From the NCBI GenBank assembly GCA_027604685.1, contig JADHYX010000472.1:1777-15763 (forward strand): a stretch of DNA of 13,987 bases, given 5' to 3'. Under the pieces are notes generated by a model, which did no database searches, was not told the DNA's origin, and saw nothing but the letters and a program-made list of their open reading frames with translations. Positions 1 to 9,974 of the stretch are shown piece by piece. A program made the translations under genes and the position numbers. Position 1 is the first letter of the stretch, and each line of letters opens with the position of its first letter. The DNA comes from Lobulomyces angularis (Eukaryota; Chytridiomycota; Chytridiomycetes; Lobulomycetales; Lobulomycetaceae).

Positions 1-100
1 AAAAAAAAAAAAAAAAGAAATATAAAAATTTTTCTTTTTTTTTAACATTCAATAGTCTTACTGATTCGTCACTTAATTTTTTTTTAGAAATATAACGGAT

Positions 101-809
101 ATGAATGAAGATAATGATGAAATATCAATAAAAAAAACAATGTTTGGGGAATTAGAAGACTATTTGGTAAAGGAAGGCTACGGGTCCTACGAAAACGTTA
201 AGAGTGAAAAATTAAATTATTCCGTTTTATCAAAAATAATGACAATTTTTAAGACGAGAGTAGTAGAAAGTGATATGATAAAGCTGAATAAAAATTTAAT
301 CAAAAAACCTTTTGATATTGAAAAGTTGACTTCTATTAGCAATGATATTTTAACGGAAATTGACCTGGAGTTGACTGAAATGAAGAACCAACTGCATTTA
401 AATGAAGAAAAAGAAATTTCTTTTTTTAATTTTGTTTTTGAGCTACTTAATGATATAATTAAACTAAGGTTAACCTTGAATAATTATGCCTTGTCTTATT
501 GTGAAAAATTGGTATAAACAACTAAGTTTTGGACCTTTTAAATAACTTTTTTTTTTTCTTTTTTTTAAGGAGGAGTTCAGTAATTTATCTGCAGAAAAAA
601 AAATCGTAAAAAATAGTTTCAAAGATAGCAAATGTAATAAATTTTCAGAAAAAATCTCATCGTCATCAAGGTACAAAAGGGCAATATTAAAAAATAGCAA
701 TTCGAAAATTTCCCACCACACAAATAGTAACAGTTTACTTCACAATACCCCTCTCTTAACCTCATGTATAAATTACCCATTGTTTGATTTTTCTTTTAAA
801 TATGCATAA
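101..809 (+). CDS. Two-exon hypothetical protein, about 216 aa, possibly 5'-partial
   Basis: I do not recognise this protein. Exon 1 is 101-511; the frame then meets a stop inside a GT-AG intron at 512-569 (58 nt, donor GTATAA, T-rich acceptor TTTTTTAAG). Exon 2 is 570-809 and continues in phase 0 to a TAA stop. The first 137 residues look mainly alpha-helical, with regular hydrophobic spacing and many Glu/Lys/Asn; the last 79 residues are Ser/Asn/Lys-rich and probably disordered. No catalytic motif, signal peptide or membrane segment is visible. A sequence ttttttttag at 78-87 just upstream could be a splice acceptor, and the frame stays open from there to the ATG at 101. The true start may therefore lie in an exon beyond the left edge. 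An AATAAA overlaps the stop. The exon-intron structure is well supported; the function is unknown. Confidence 0.68.
512..569 (+). other. Intron of the 101-809 gene
   Basis: A 58-nt GT-AG intron (GTATAA...TTTTAAG) whose second half is a poly-T tract. Removing it joins two open frames in phase 0. Without it the protein would end one codon after the donor. Confidence 0.75.
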
Positions 810-814
810 ATAAA
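809..814 (+). terminator. Possible poly(A) signal AATAAA
   Basis: AATAAA overlaps the last base of the TAA stop of the upstream gene. In such AT-rich DNA the hexamer is common, so position is the only support. Confidence 0.3.
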
Positions 815-1493
815 AAATTGCATTTTTTATCTTTAATAGTTGACTTTTTTTTTTTTTTTTGTAAATAGTTGATACAAATATTATATTAGTTTTTTTTTTT
901 TTTAAAACAGTCTATAAAATCTTTTTATTAAAATATTTATATGATAAAATATTGAAATTATAAAAAAAAAAAAAAAGGAATTTTAATCGCTGCTTTTGTT
1001 ATCGTAAATTTAATAATTTTTTATTCTTTCTTCTTAAAATATAAAAAAAATGAAAAATCAGATAAAAAAGTGTCAACATAAGAAAGTAGAAGTTCTGAGC
1101 TTGACTCTATAAAAGTAGTTATCTTCATTTTTTTCAGTAGAAATATAAAAAAAAAAAAAGAGAAAATTATAATTTTTTTAAATGCAGTGAAATAGAATGA
1201 TACAAGTTCATTAAATAAGTAACATTTATTTTTTAGCTTTTTGAATTTAATTAATTTTTTAAAAAAAAAAAAGCTAAAAAAACAAAAATACTTCAACAAA
1301 AAAAAAAAAAAAATATAATTTTTTATTTTTTATTTTTTAATTTTTTTTTTATTGTTTATTTTTTAATTTTTTTTTTTTTTTGGTGTAACAGCCAAGAATT
1401 GAATTTTTAAACGTATTCTATTTTGCTCTACTTTTATAAATAATGAATTTACAAGTTTAAAAAAAAACTTGAAGGATTTAAAAAAATTAATGC
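810..1493. other. AT-rich intergenic spacer between convergent genes
   Basis: This is the shared 3' side of the unknown gene (+) and NF-YB (-). It is built almost wholly from A/T runs, including T runs near 847-860 and 1368-1381 and A runs near 963-976 and 1299-1313. Reading frames through it encode only Phe/Lys/Leu-rich strings and show no domain. Apart from a small inverted repeat near 1452-1471, I see no gene or RNA in it. Confidence 0.7.
1452..1471. repeat. Inverted repeat just downstream of the NF-YB stop
   Basis: CAAGTTT at 1452-1458 and AAACTTG at 1465-1471 are perfect 7-nt arms around a 6-nt A loop (T on the minus strand). It lies 23 nt after the NF-YB stop, so it would fall in that gene's 3' UTR. 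It could be a chance palindrome in AT-rich DNA. Confidence 0.35.
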
Positions 1494-2272
1494 CTAATAG
1501 TAGTGGTTTTGTTGTTGACGGAGATCCAGCTGATGTTGCTGAAGGAATTCTTGATTTTGCTGAATTTGCACTTGTTGTGTTAACTGTTTTTGATGAAGAA
1601 GCTGAAGTTGAGCAACATGTGATTGATTGTGTTTTTGCTGATCTACATCATACTCCTTCTGCATCGTTCCAACTTTAGTGGCCTTTTCAAAAAAAAAAAC
1701 AATCGTTATTTTTGAATTTTTTATTTGGAATGAATATTAAATTATTACCTCTCTGTATTTATGCAAGTATAGTTTTAAAGTTTCACAGTAGTTATCAAAA
1801 GCTAGGTTATTCATAGCCCAAAGAACATCATCACCTAAAAAAATAAAAATAAATTATATTTTTTTAATTAAGTGTTTGAAAAAAAATAATATATATATAT
1901 ATATTTCTTAAACAAAATATAAAACAAAATATTATTAAAAACAGTTTATTCACCATTAATAGTTTTTCTCTTTTCATTTATGCACTTTTCTGAAGCTTCC
2001 GATGTTATGAAACTAATAAATTCTGAAACACATTCCTGTACACACTCTTTTGCTTCTTTTGCTATTTTAGCATTTTCAGGAAGAGCTCTTTTCATAATTC
2101 TAAAAAGGATGAGAAAAAAAACAGCATTTAGTTAAACAAAATTGTTTCAAAAAAAAAAAAAAAAAAATTCTTTTTTTGCAAGTTACCGAGCAACGTTTGC
2201 GATGGGCAAATATCTATCCTGCTCTCTTAACTCCTCGAATTCTTCATTGACTTGATTCATTCCTTTGGACAT
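1494..2272 (-). CDS. NF-YB / HAP3, histone-fold subunit of the CCAAT-binding factor
   Basis: NF-YB pairs with NF-YC through histone folds; with NF-YA the nuclear trimer binds CCAAT boxes. Read on the minus strand, four exons join in frame: 2272-2187, 2099-1954, 1834-1749 and 1682-1494, giving 168 residues. Introns are 87, 119 and 66 nt, all GT-AG. The histone fold spans roughly residues 17-107 and includes family hallmarks: [20 protein letters not shown], the stretch [30 protein letters not shown], and [20 protein letters not shown] followed by HKYRE. The last exon gives a Gln-rich tail (about residues 117-166), like the Gln-rich activation regions of CCAAT-factor subunits. The small exons (the longest 189 nt) hide this gene from simple ORF searches. 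The family assignment is very secure. The ATG at 2272 is the natural start, although the frame stays open a little way upstream. Confidence 0.95.
1835..1953 (-). other. NF-YB intron 2 with (AT)8 microsatellite
   Basis: A 119-nt GT-AG intron (donor GTGAAT) holding an (AT)8 tract at 1889-1904. It splits a Gly codon in the conserved INGDD motif of NF-YB, which fixes both splice sites. Confidence 0.85.
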
Positions 2273-2899
2273 GTATTTTTCAAATAAAAAAAACGCGTAA
2301 TTTCAAAATAAAAAAAACATGAAAACAAAATAATTTTTCCACAAAAAAATGAGCAGCAAAAAGCATTAGATTTAACTTCCTCTATAATATTTTTCGTCTT
2401 TCTTACTTTTACATACTCTTTCTTTATTCCAGATGTGATATGGAGTTTTGTTCATAATGCACTTTATGCCTCGCCAACTACACCGTCTCTTAAATTCTTT
2501 GTCAAAAATTAAATGGATTGAGTTTATTTCAAGATAAGCAACTCAAAAGTGATGAACCTAGAGCCCATTATCACATTTGTTATCAAAACTACTTCCAATG
2601 TAAGTAAATGTTGCCAATTGCACTAAAATATATTCTCAGTCATTTGGTTAAAAAATGACCAAATTTTGCTTTATTCGTAACTGTCAAAAAAAAAATCTAA
2701 AAACTGCATCAAGTTCTCTTCCTTCATAAGATAAATAAAACTCAAATTTTTTTTTTGAACTCATTCTCGTCCTTCAAAATATTATGACATCAAGAGTTAA
2801 AAAAGATAAAAAAAAAAAATTTTTTTTTTTTTCAAAAGAAAAACAAAGTCCCTTTTTAGAGTCTCGAATTCTTTCATACATTCAATTAGCTTTTGAAAC
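2273..2899. promoter_or_regulatory. Divergent intergenic region between NF-YB (-) and the T1-domain gene (+)
   Basis: This region must hold the promoters of both flanking genes. Its middle (about 2340-2700) has fewer homopolymers and a more even base mix than the 3' spacers. Two CCAAT pentamers lie at 2595-2599 and 2614-2618 on the + strand, and a 7-nt inverted repeat (ATTTGGT/ACCAAAT) at 2642-2664. The reading frames inside are short and show no recognisable domain. No tRNA-like or snRNA-like structure was recognised. Confidence 0.5.
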
Positions 2900-4738
2900 A
2901 TGTCAACTATATCTGCCTTACCTGTGGAAGAGTCAAGTTCATCGTCTCAATCAAACTCTGCAAAACCAAAAACTAATAAAAAATCTTGGTTGACTTGGTC
3001 TCAAGAGGTTTTAACGGATTCTTTGGTAGAAACTGCTATTTTATTAAAAAAATCTCCAATACCCTCCGCTGTTACATTAGCGGGTGAGGCTACCAACGAA
3101 GGTTACAGAAAATTGGACGAAGCAGCGGACATAAACAGTAAACTTCAAGGAATCGGTTCTTCTGTAATTAAGCAAGGTAAATCTTGAATATTTTGATTAA
3201 ATTTTTATGATTTAAAAAAATTTAATTTTTTTTATTTTTTTAGGTATTATTGCAACAGGTGTAGTTGGTTCAGCGTTACTAAAGGCTGGGGTTGCTTATC
3301 AGAGAGCACCTGGTTATTCAGATGATAAAGAAGACGAAATACATTATTCTTCAGTAAATCGGTGAGAAAAAATTAACTTAGTTTTTTAATTATTCAAATT
3401 TTTTTTTGTGTTTCTATATAAAAAGAGTTAAATGGGTAAAATTAAATCCTTTTCCAGGTGGATTTCCTAAACCTGATATGCTAGATATGGCTACTCAAAC
3501 TGTTGAAGAAGGTAATTTTTTTTTAAAAGTTAAATTTTTTTATTATTTCCTTTTTTACATTTTTGTCAGAGCAAATTGGTGAAGAGCAACCTGGTGGAAT
3601 ACGGGGATATGTTGCGAAGGCAGCTCTTTTAGCTGGAAACTATACACACTCTTACTTAGCACCTACAAGTTCTACTAATTTAAATAGATCATTAAAATCA
3701 AAGGAGAGTGCAGATCTTTTGGTTAACAAACAAAGTTCTGAGCAATTAAAAACAAAACCTAGTTTGGAACAAGTATTATCTGCACCTTCAAGTTTAACAG
3801 AACAACAAAAGCTGAAGCACAAGGCAAGCAAACTTTCGATGCGAAAAATGGCTTCAGTGGACTCCATGTCAAGCTTTACCTCAGCATCTACACAAATCCC
3901 TAATAACATAAACCATAATAATAATTTAAAAAATTTGTGTACCATTTGCGGAGCCAAAAGTTTAATTTACAATAATCAATTATCCGATTTGGAAGATGAA
4001 TTGTTTTTTCCTTCTTTTGAAAGTATATCCAGTCCTTTTGTTGATAAGATTTTGGTTCACCTCAATGTTGGAGGACTATATATTGATACCACATTGGAAA
4101 CCTTAACGTGCGTTAAGGATAGTCTTTTATATGAAATGTTTAACGGCATAGCTATAAAAGAACGCGATGATTTATATGAAGAAAATTCCATTGGAATTAG
4201 CAACGATATCCAAGATAACATGAATGAATTCGAAAATTTTAATTCAAAAACACCACCCATAGGTCCTGATGGAAGATTTTTTTTAGACAGAGATGGTATT
4301 TTTTTTTTTTTTTTTTCAAAATATAAATTCTAGTATTTTATTTTTTATTTTTACTTAGGTTCGCTATTTCATCACATACTAAATAACCTGCGAAATACCA
4401 ATCAAAATAATGATGACACGTTAGAGACTTTACCAACTTCCAAAAAGGCACTTTGGAGTTTAGTGTCAGAGGCGAAATATTTTAAACTAAAAAATTTTGA
4501 AATCCAAGTTAGAAAAAAAATTATTAAAATCCGATTTGAGGAAAACTTTGTATTTCCATTAGCAGATTTTGTAATAAAATTACTCATCAACATTGTTTGG
4601 TTTTTTACAAACTTTAAGCAATTCAGTAAAAATGGTCTTGTCTTTTTTAAAAGCTTTGAAGCTCACTTTGAGCTATTTTGTTGGCTATTTTTAGTGGTTA
4701 TTATTGGTTTTTTATGTAGATTATTGTTTATGTTTTAA
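2900..4738 (+). CDS. T1/KCTD-type BTB domain protein with hydrophobic C-terminus, about 528 aa
   Basis: Five exons join in frame: 2900-3176, 3244-3361, 3426-3511, 3570-4295 and 4359-4738. All introns are GT-AG, 58-67 nt. An in-frame TGA sits two codons before the ATG, which fixes the start. The N-terminal third (residues 1-190) is Ser-rich and then small-residue-rich with Gly/Ala segments; I do not recognise it. Residues 190-315 look disordered and contain a lone CTIC (284-287), too little for a zinc site. Residues 318-450 are a T1 (potassium-channel tetramerisation, BTB_2) domain: LNVGG, TTLETL, DSLLYEMFNG, FFLDRDG, SLFHHILNNLR and EAKYF in order. An acidic Asn-rich insert separates the MFNG and FFLDRDG parts. 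Two hydrophobic stretches (about 466-488 and 506-528) end the protein and suggest membrane or tail anchoring. No channel pore is seen. T1 domains usually oligomerise and may recruit cullin-3; that role is inferred. Confidence 0.87.
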
Positions 4739-5066
4739 TATAAAATATATATAAAAAAGAAAATTATTTTAGTTTGTAGAGAATATAAAATATTATAAAC
4801 TTTATTCAAAAAAAAAAAAAAAATTAGTTTTAATTAAAAAAAAAAGGAATAATAATAATTTAAAAAAAAAAAAAGTAAAAAAAATTTATTTCTAAAAAAA
4901 AAGAAAAACTTAAAACTGTAGTTAAAAAAAAAATAAAATAAAAAGACTAAAAAAAAAAAAAAGGAAGTAAGAAATATATATATATATATAATATATATTG
5001 TAATACCAAATACTAATATTTTTTTTTATTTTTTTTTTACATTTTTTTTATTATTATTAATTGTTC
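4739..5066. other. Low-complexity spacer between convergent genes
   Basis: The 3' flanks of the T1-domain gene (+) and SIN3 (-) meet here. It is almost entirely poly-A, poly-T and AT-dinucleotide sequence, with no open frame of interest. On the minus strand an AATAAA lies at 5052-5047, about 15 nt after the SIN3 stop, and may be its poly(A) signal. Confidence 0.7.
4974..4998. repeat. (AT)n microsatellite
   Basis: An alternating AT tract of about 25 nt, interrupted once by an extra A at 4990-4991, in the spacer between convergent genes. It is self-complementary. Confidence 0.9.
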
Positions 5067-8000
5067 TTATTTTGTATCTATATCGGTATTTTTTGTTGAA
5101 ATTGCAAACTTTTCAGTAAAGTTTTTTTTTAATTTTTCTTTTTCAATTTCGTCAATCCCACTCCAACATTTGTTTTCTAACCATTGAGAAACTTTAATTT
5201 TTTTTTTTTTTTCCTGTTCACTTGTGTTTTTTCCTTCGTTCGTTGCTTTATTGTGCAACCGACAAAAGTAGTCCTCCGTGTTATCCACAAAAAATATCTT
5301 ATAAGTATTTACACAAATTTTTAGTTCTAAACCGCTTTTAGTTTGCACGTTAATTGGAGGATCATCTGAAATTAACTTTGGTAAATTTCTTTTCAAAAAA
5401 GGTGTCTTTTTCTTTTTTAAAGATAAAGAAAATGGTGGATTTCCGTATCCCTGGTATGAAGAATTTTCTGCTGACTGATTTTTATTATTATACAAGTAAC
5501 TCTGGTCAGAAATAGTTCCAAGTTGCACAAAGTGGTCAACATATACTGACCATTTTTCCTCTGAGGAGATACTCTCGTCATATACTTTATCATCCTTGCA
5601 TAATAGTTGAACAGTTGCAACTTTCTCTGCAACAAACTAAGAAAAAGTATTAATAAATAAAAATTCACTCCAAAAAAAAAAGGATTTACATATTCAATTC
5701 TAAACAAATTATCGTCTCCAAGGCAGCTTTCTACATTTGATCTATAAATCTGCTCTTGATGGCTTGATGTTGATCTTATTAATCTTTCTTCGTAAAACAT
5801 ATCAAAAAGTTTCAGAGAGGTTTGATCGTTGAGTAAGTTCATTGTAGTTTTTGCAACTAAATTCGACAACTTATCTAAAGTAAATGTCAAATAAGCTGAT
5901 GTTGAAAACATTGCTCTGGACCTTTCTTCAAACTCACTAGAATCCATTGTACCTTCCAATAATTCATACAGGTTTACAATAAAATTAGGAAACCTTTCTT
6001 CTTCTTTAAAAACTATATCTAAAAAAAGAAAGTTTAAAAAAAAGATTGTTTTTCATTATTACCTGATTCTTTTTGTAGTCCCAAATTGACAGCAATATTA
6101 TTTAATTCCTTTACTTTTGGCGGATTCTCAGCTAGTTCTTTGGATAACTCCATAATTTTATATAGCCTTGAGTATAAAATCTACAAAAAAAAAAGAATTA
6201 ATAAATTAATAAATAAACAAAACAATTTTTTACTTGAAATTGTCTAAAAAAGACAAAAATTTGGGAATTAGCATAAAATGTGTAAGAACTTCTTTGTGGT
6301 GCAACAGAGGAGGAAGCATTAGAAATAACGCTATCCTGTAAATTCTTTTTTGCTCTTGAAGAATCTCTATTTTCTTTTACTCTCTTTATCATCATTTTTC
6401 TCCTTAAATTTCTACCTTTTTTTTTTTTTATGCTGAAATTTTTTGAAGAATGGTCATCTTCTGTATCAGTACCATAGTAATTGTTATTTATATCTTCCAT
6501 TGTACAATCTTCGCTATCCTCCTCATCGTTGTTGGTGTCTATTAAATCTTCTCTAAACTCAAAATCCTCAATCTCATCTTCACCAAATTCTTCAAAATAA
6601 TTCCAAAAAAATTTGCCAAAAAAATCTCTTAAAAATTTGTTTAAATTTTCCTTTTCTATGCCAAGATTTAAATTATTTCCGTTTCCATTTTCATTATTGT
6701 TGCTGCTGATAACCTCCAAACTTCTAACTATCAGTTCCCTACAATTTCTAAACAGCTCTTGATCTTTAAAATGAAAATCGTACTGGTATTTGGGACAATT
6801 ATTTGCTAATAAATCACTTTCAGAATTAGAACTCATTTTTTCTTTTTGTTCTTTATACAACTGCTCGATTTCACTTAATAAAGTTTTACTGGATAAGGTT
6901 TTTTTATCAAAAGACTTAAAATTTTCTCCTTGGTAATCTAATGATTTAACAAAGTTTAGTGCATCTATTTCTAACCAAACTTTATTCCACTCTCTCTAAA
7001 AAATAAAAAAATGAGAAAATGAATGATTTTAGTTTACTTGGGATCTTTTCCATTCTTCATCTTTTTGCTTCAAACGCTTTAAAACAACAGGCACGGCAAC
7101 AGCAGGATTTTGATGCAATGCTTCAATAACTTCCAACCCTCTATCTTTATCGTATATTTTTTTTATGACCCTTTGGTATATGGCCTTGCTGGCTCCCTCA
7201 CAAAGACCATTCGGGTATTTTAAATTATTCCGTTCTTCAACACTCATTTCTGACAATTTTAACTCAATAGGTTCGAAAATCGATATAGCATGCAAATTTG
7301 CCTCAATATTCAGATCGAAATCATACCTCTCTTCTTCACATTTATGTAAAGCTTCCTCGTATGCATTTTTTTTTGAAGTAGAAAAATGTCCATTTTCACT
7401 AGTAAAAAGAGGATGACTCATCCAATCGTCATTTAGAACTTCCGCACAGCGTTCGTCCCTTCCAGAGCAGGTACCTCTTGCAAACTAATAATTTATAAAT
7501 CAACTTAAGAATTTTTATATTTTCTTACATCCTTTGGAAGTAATCGATAACTCTTTCCTTTAAGTTTAAACTGCCCTGGATCCGCCCTAGGCATCACTGC
7601 TACTTCGTTAACTAAAATAAACCATTAAAAAAGATTTGTTTTATTTTCCTTCAAAACTTCAGTACCTACAACATCTTCTTCCTCATACTTTACAAATTTT
7701 TTAAACCAGTCAAACAAATCCGGTGATTTTTCTAAATATGGAAAAACACGCTCTATCAAAGTTTTAGAGTCAATAATTTCTTGACTAAAGAGATTTAAAA
7801 CTTTTAAAAATTCGTTGTAAGTTTGCTTGTAATTAATGGCTTTTTTGACCTTGTCAAAAAAATCAAGTTCTTCCATTTTTGTTGCATCCAACTCCTCTAG
7901 TTTCACAGATTGATTAATATTACTATTCAAGTTTGCACTTTTTTGAGATGATTTTGTCTTTTTTTTCGGAGGCTGGGTTGGTTGTGCGGATTGTGTGGTG

Positions 8001-9735
8001 AAATTGTAACTTCCTGACGCACTAAGGTTTCCTGACCCAGAATTATTAGATCTTTTATTAAAGCTTCTATTAACATTTGTAGGTGAACCTAATATTTCTT
8101 CAGTATTATATACTTTTTACAAAAAATTAAAACCTAAAACTTCCATTCCATTACTTCTCAAACCACCAGAGTGGCCAGTAGAAGCAGGGGCATTAGGAGT
8201 AGGTCTATTACTATTATTGTTGCTGTTAGGATCGGGTAAAAACTGTTTAAATTCATCTAATAAGTCAGGTGCACCTTGAAATAGATTTTCAACTTCAGCA
8301 TAAACCTAGCAATTTAAATAAAGTTGTGAATTTTACACTAGAAAATTTAAATTACTTCTTGAATTGGTTTACTCTGCTTATAAGTTTGTAATATTTCTAA
8401 AAACTGCTTGTAAATATCAGGCTGTGGAGCAAATCTCGTCTAAAAAAAAAAATTAAATTGTAAAAAATTAAACCAGCTTACTTTAATTTTATTGACATAA
8501 TTAATGGCGTGATTAAATTCAACATTGGGTTTTGCTCTAGTAGCAGCAGCATTTACTGGTGCAACGGGTGGTTGAGGCGGCAATGGAGTTGGCGCAGGTG
8601 GTTGCTGTTGATTTACTTGAGGAGGAGGTAATGTCGGTAGCGGTAACTAAAACAATATTAATATAAAATCCCTTTTTTTTACCTGTTGGTGAGACTGTTG
8701 AGTGTTAGTACTAAAAGAATTATGTTGATGAATTTGAGGGATAACAGGTTGAGGTACATGGCTAATATAAGGTACTACACAAAGCTTTAATTGAGATTTT
8801 TAATAAATTATAACCACCTGGTAAGGGAGGAAGTCGCTCAGAGTTGTTTAATTGAGGAAGTGAAGGCGTATTAATGGTAACGGGAGGAGAATGGGAATGA
8901 GAAAAGCTTGGTAAAATTGGTGTAGATGCAGGTTGCTTTTCGTTTGCACTTAGCATTGGGGGTAAAGAAACATTTAAATTCGGATTATGCAAGCTTAAGT
9001 TATGTGAAGAAAAAGGGGGGTTTCCTGACTGAGTGACTGATTGGTATGTTGGTTCCTTAAATCTTGTAGGAACTATTGTAATAATTAGCTAACAAAAAAA
9101 AAAAAAAAAAACATACCAACTTCAGTTGTATAATTTTGAGTAGAAGAAGAGATGATTGTTGCTGAATTCTCTCTATAGTTTGGAGCATGACCTACTTGAT
9201 CGTTTGGAGTGGTAACAATAATTGGATCTAAAGGGTTATTAGTTGCTTCAACCCTATAACCAGGAGGAAGAAACGTGTTGAAACCAGTAATTAAATGCGA
9301 ATGACCACGAAATAATGTGGAAACTCTTTCAATTACAGCTGGCGTATCGATGCTATAAAAAGTTCGTTCAAGAAAAACTTAAGAAAAAAATTTGAAATTT
9401 TTTTTTTATTACCTTTGACTCTTAAAGTCTTTCATTATATCAAGAAATCTGCTGTAAACCTCAGATTGAGCTTCAAATTGGATCTTAACTTGGTCTAAGT
9501 ATGTTAAAGCATCTCTAACATTAAGCTGTCTATAAGTTGTAGTTTCGGATTGATCTTGAGTACTAGTATTTGGTAAAGATTGAGTTAAGCTTATAGCAAC
9601 TTGGGCAGTAGAAAGAGAGGAGTTTTGTGAAGGTTGTTGTTGAAGGGCAGTCAAATTTGCAGCATTTTGTTTGTTGCTTCTTACGTGATTTTTTTCCGCG
9701 TCCGATTGATTACTTAAACTAGTAACATTCATCAT
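5067..9735 (-). CDS. SIN3 transcriptional corepressor scaffold, about 1352 aa, 14 exons
   Basis: SIN3 is the nuclear scaffold that binds repressors through PAH domains and holds class I histone deacetylases. Exons on the minus strand: 9735-9413, 9352-9117, 9072-8818, 8774-8683, 8646-8482, 8439-8356, 8305-8134, 8088-7666, 7611-7529, 7484-7038, 6995-6234, 6180-6063, 6018-5690, 5636-5067; the 13 GT-AG introns are 36-60 nt. A TAA directly precedes the ATG in frame. PAH1 is about residues 69-137 ([28 protein letters not shown]), PAH2 344-410 ([24 protein letters not shown]) and PAH3 515-583 ([23 protein letters not shown]). The HDAC-interaction region is 590-760 ([57 protein letters not shown]) and continues with NKVW and [10 protein letters not shown]. 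The Pro/Gln-rich PAH1-PAH2 linker is typical. An acidic Asn-rich stretch and a basic patch ([11 protein letters not shown]) precede the SIN3 C-terminal region. Length and domain order fit a complete gene. Confidence 0.96.
5198..5212 (-). repeat. 15-nt homopolymer inside SIN3 coding sequence
   Basis: Fifteen T on the + strand (A on the coding strand) lie in the last SIN3 exon and are read as EKKKKI. With 15 A the frame continues to the stop at 5067. A one-base error or slip would change the last 45 or so residues. Confidence 0.9.
8089..8133 (-). other. SIN3 intron 7 with non-standard donor GTTTTA
   Basis: The frame from PAH2 meets a stop here, so an intron is needed. A 45-nt GTTTTA...ATATTAG intron joins the flanking frames in phase and fits the size of the other SIN3 introns. 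A closer AG would give a 21-nt intron that also keeps the frame open, so the acceptor is not certain. Confidence 0.65.
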
Positions 9736-9957
9736 TTACTTTGCTTGGTATGTTATGTACAAGAAAGATGAATTATGAAATCTAAAAAACAATTTGAAAT
9801 TTTGATGAGGGGACTGCGCCACAGATCGAGGGAAGGACTAAACCAGCGTGAATTTGGGTCCAACTCAAAAAAAACTAAAAAGGAAATAAACTTGAATAAA
9901 AAATTATCTCTGCTCTTTTTTTTGCTGCAAAAACTCATTTTTCGTTGTTTTCGTGTC

Positions 9958-9974
9958 AGGGTTTTAGGGTTTAG
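9958..9974. promoter_or_regulatory. Telo-box-like motif, two AGGGTTT repeats
   Basis: AGGGTTTTAGGGTTTAG reads on the opposite strand as two close copies of AAACCCT. Telomere-repeat-like boxes bound by Myb-type factors such as Tbf1 are known upstream of ribosomal protein genes in several fungi and plants. It lies about 390 nt before the RPL4 ATG and 223 nt before the SIN3 ATG, and is one of the few G-rich spots in the window. Binding is inferred. Confidence 0.5.

Noticed and set aside
1..16. Poly-A at the left edge as a retrotransposon or processed pseudogene tail
   Set aside because: Similar A/T runs occur throughout the window and no target-site duplication or coding remnant is visible.
1021..1299. 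Minus-strand frame rich in Phe/Lys
   Set aside because: Composed of homopolymer translations with no domain, in a spacer between convergent genes.
1469..1678. Plus-strand open frame of about 69 codons opposite the NF-YB tail
   Set aside because: It is antisense to the Gln-rich last exon of NF-YB; Gln codons on one strand read as Leu/Val/Ala-type codons without stops on the other.
2340..2520. Open frame in the NF-YB/T1-gene intergenic region
   Set aside because: No ATG in the frame at a sensible place, hydrophobic T-rich translation, and no splice partner found.
2549..2556. C-box-like GTGATGA suggesting a C/D snoRNA
   Set aside because: No matching CTGA D box at a suitable distance on the same strand and no terminal stem.
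2784..2993. Plus-strand frame overlapping the start of the T1-domain gene
   Set aside because: Starts with translated homopolymers and lies in a different frame from the well-supported exon 1 at 2900-3176.
3938..3949. CxxC in the T1-domain protein as a zinc finger
   Set aside because: Only one Cys pair is present, with no second Cys/His pair nearby.
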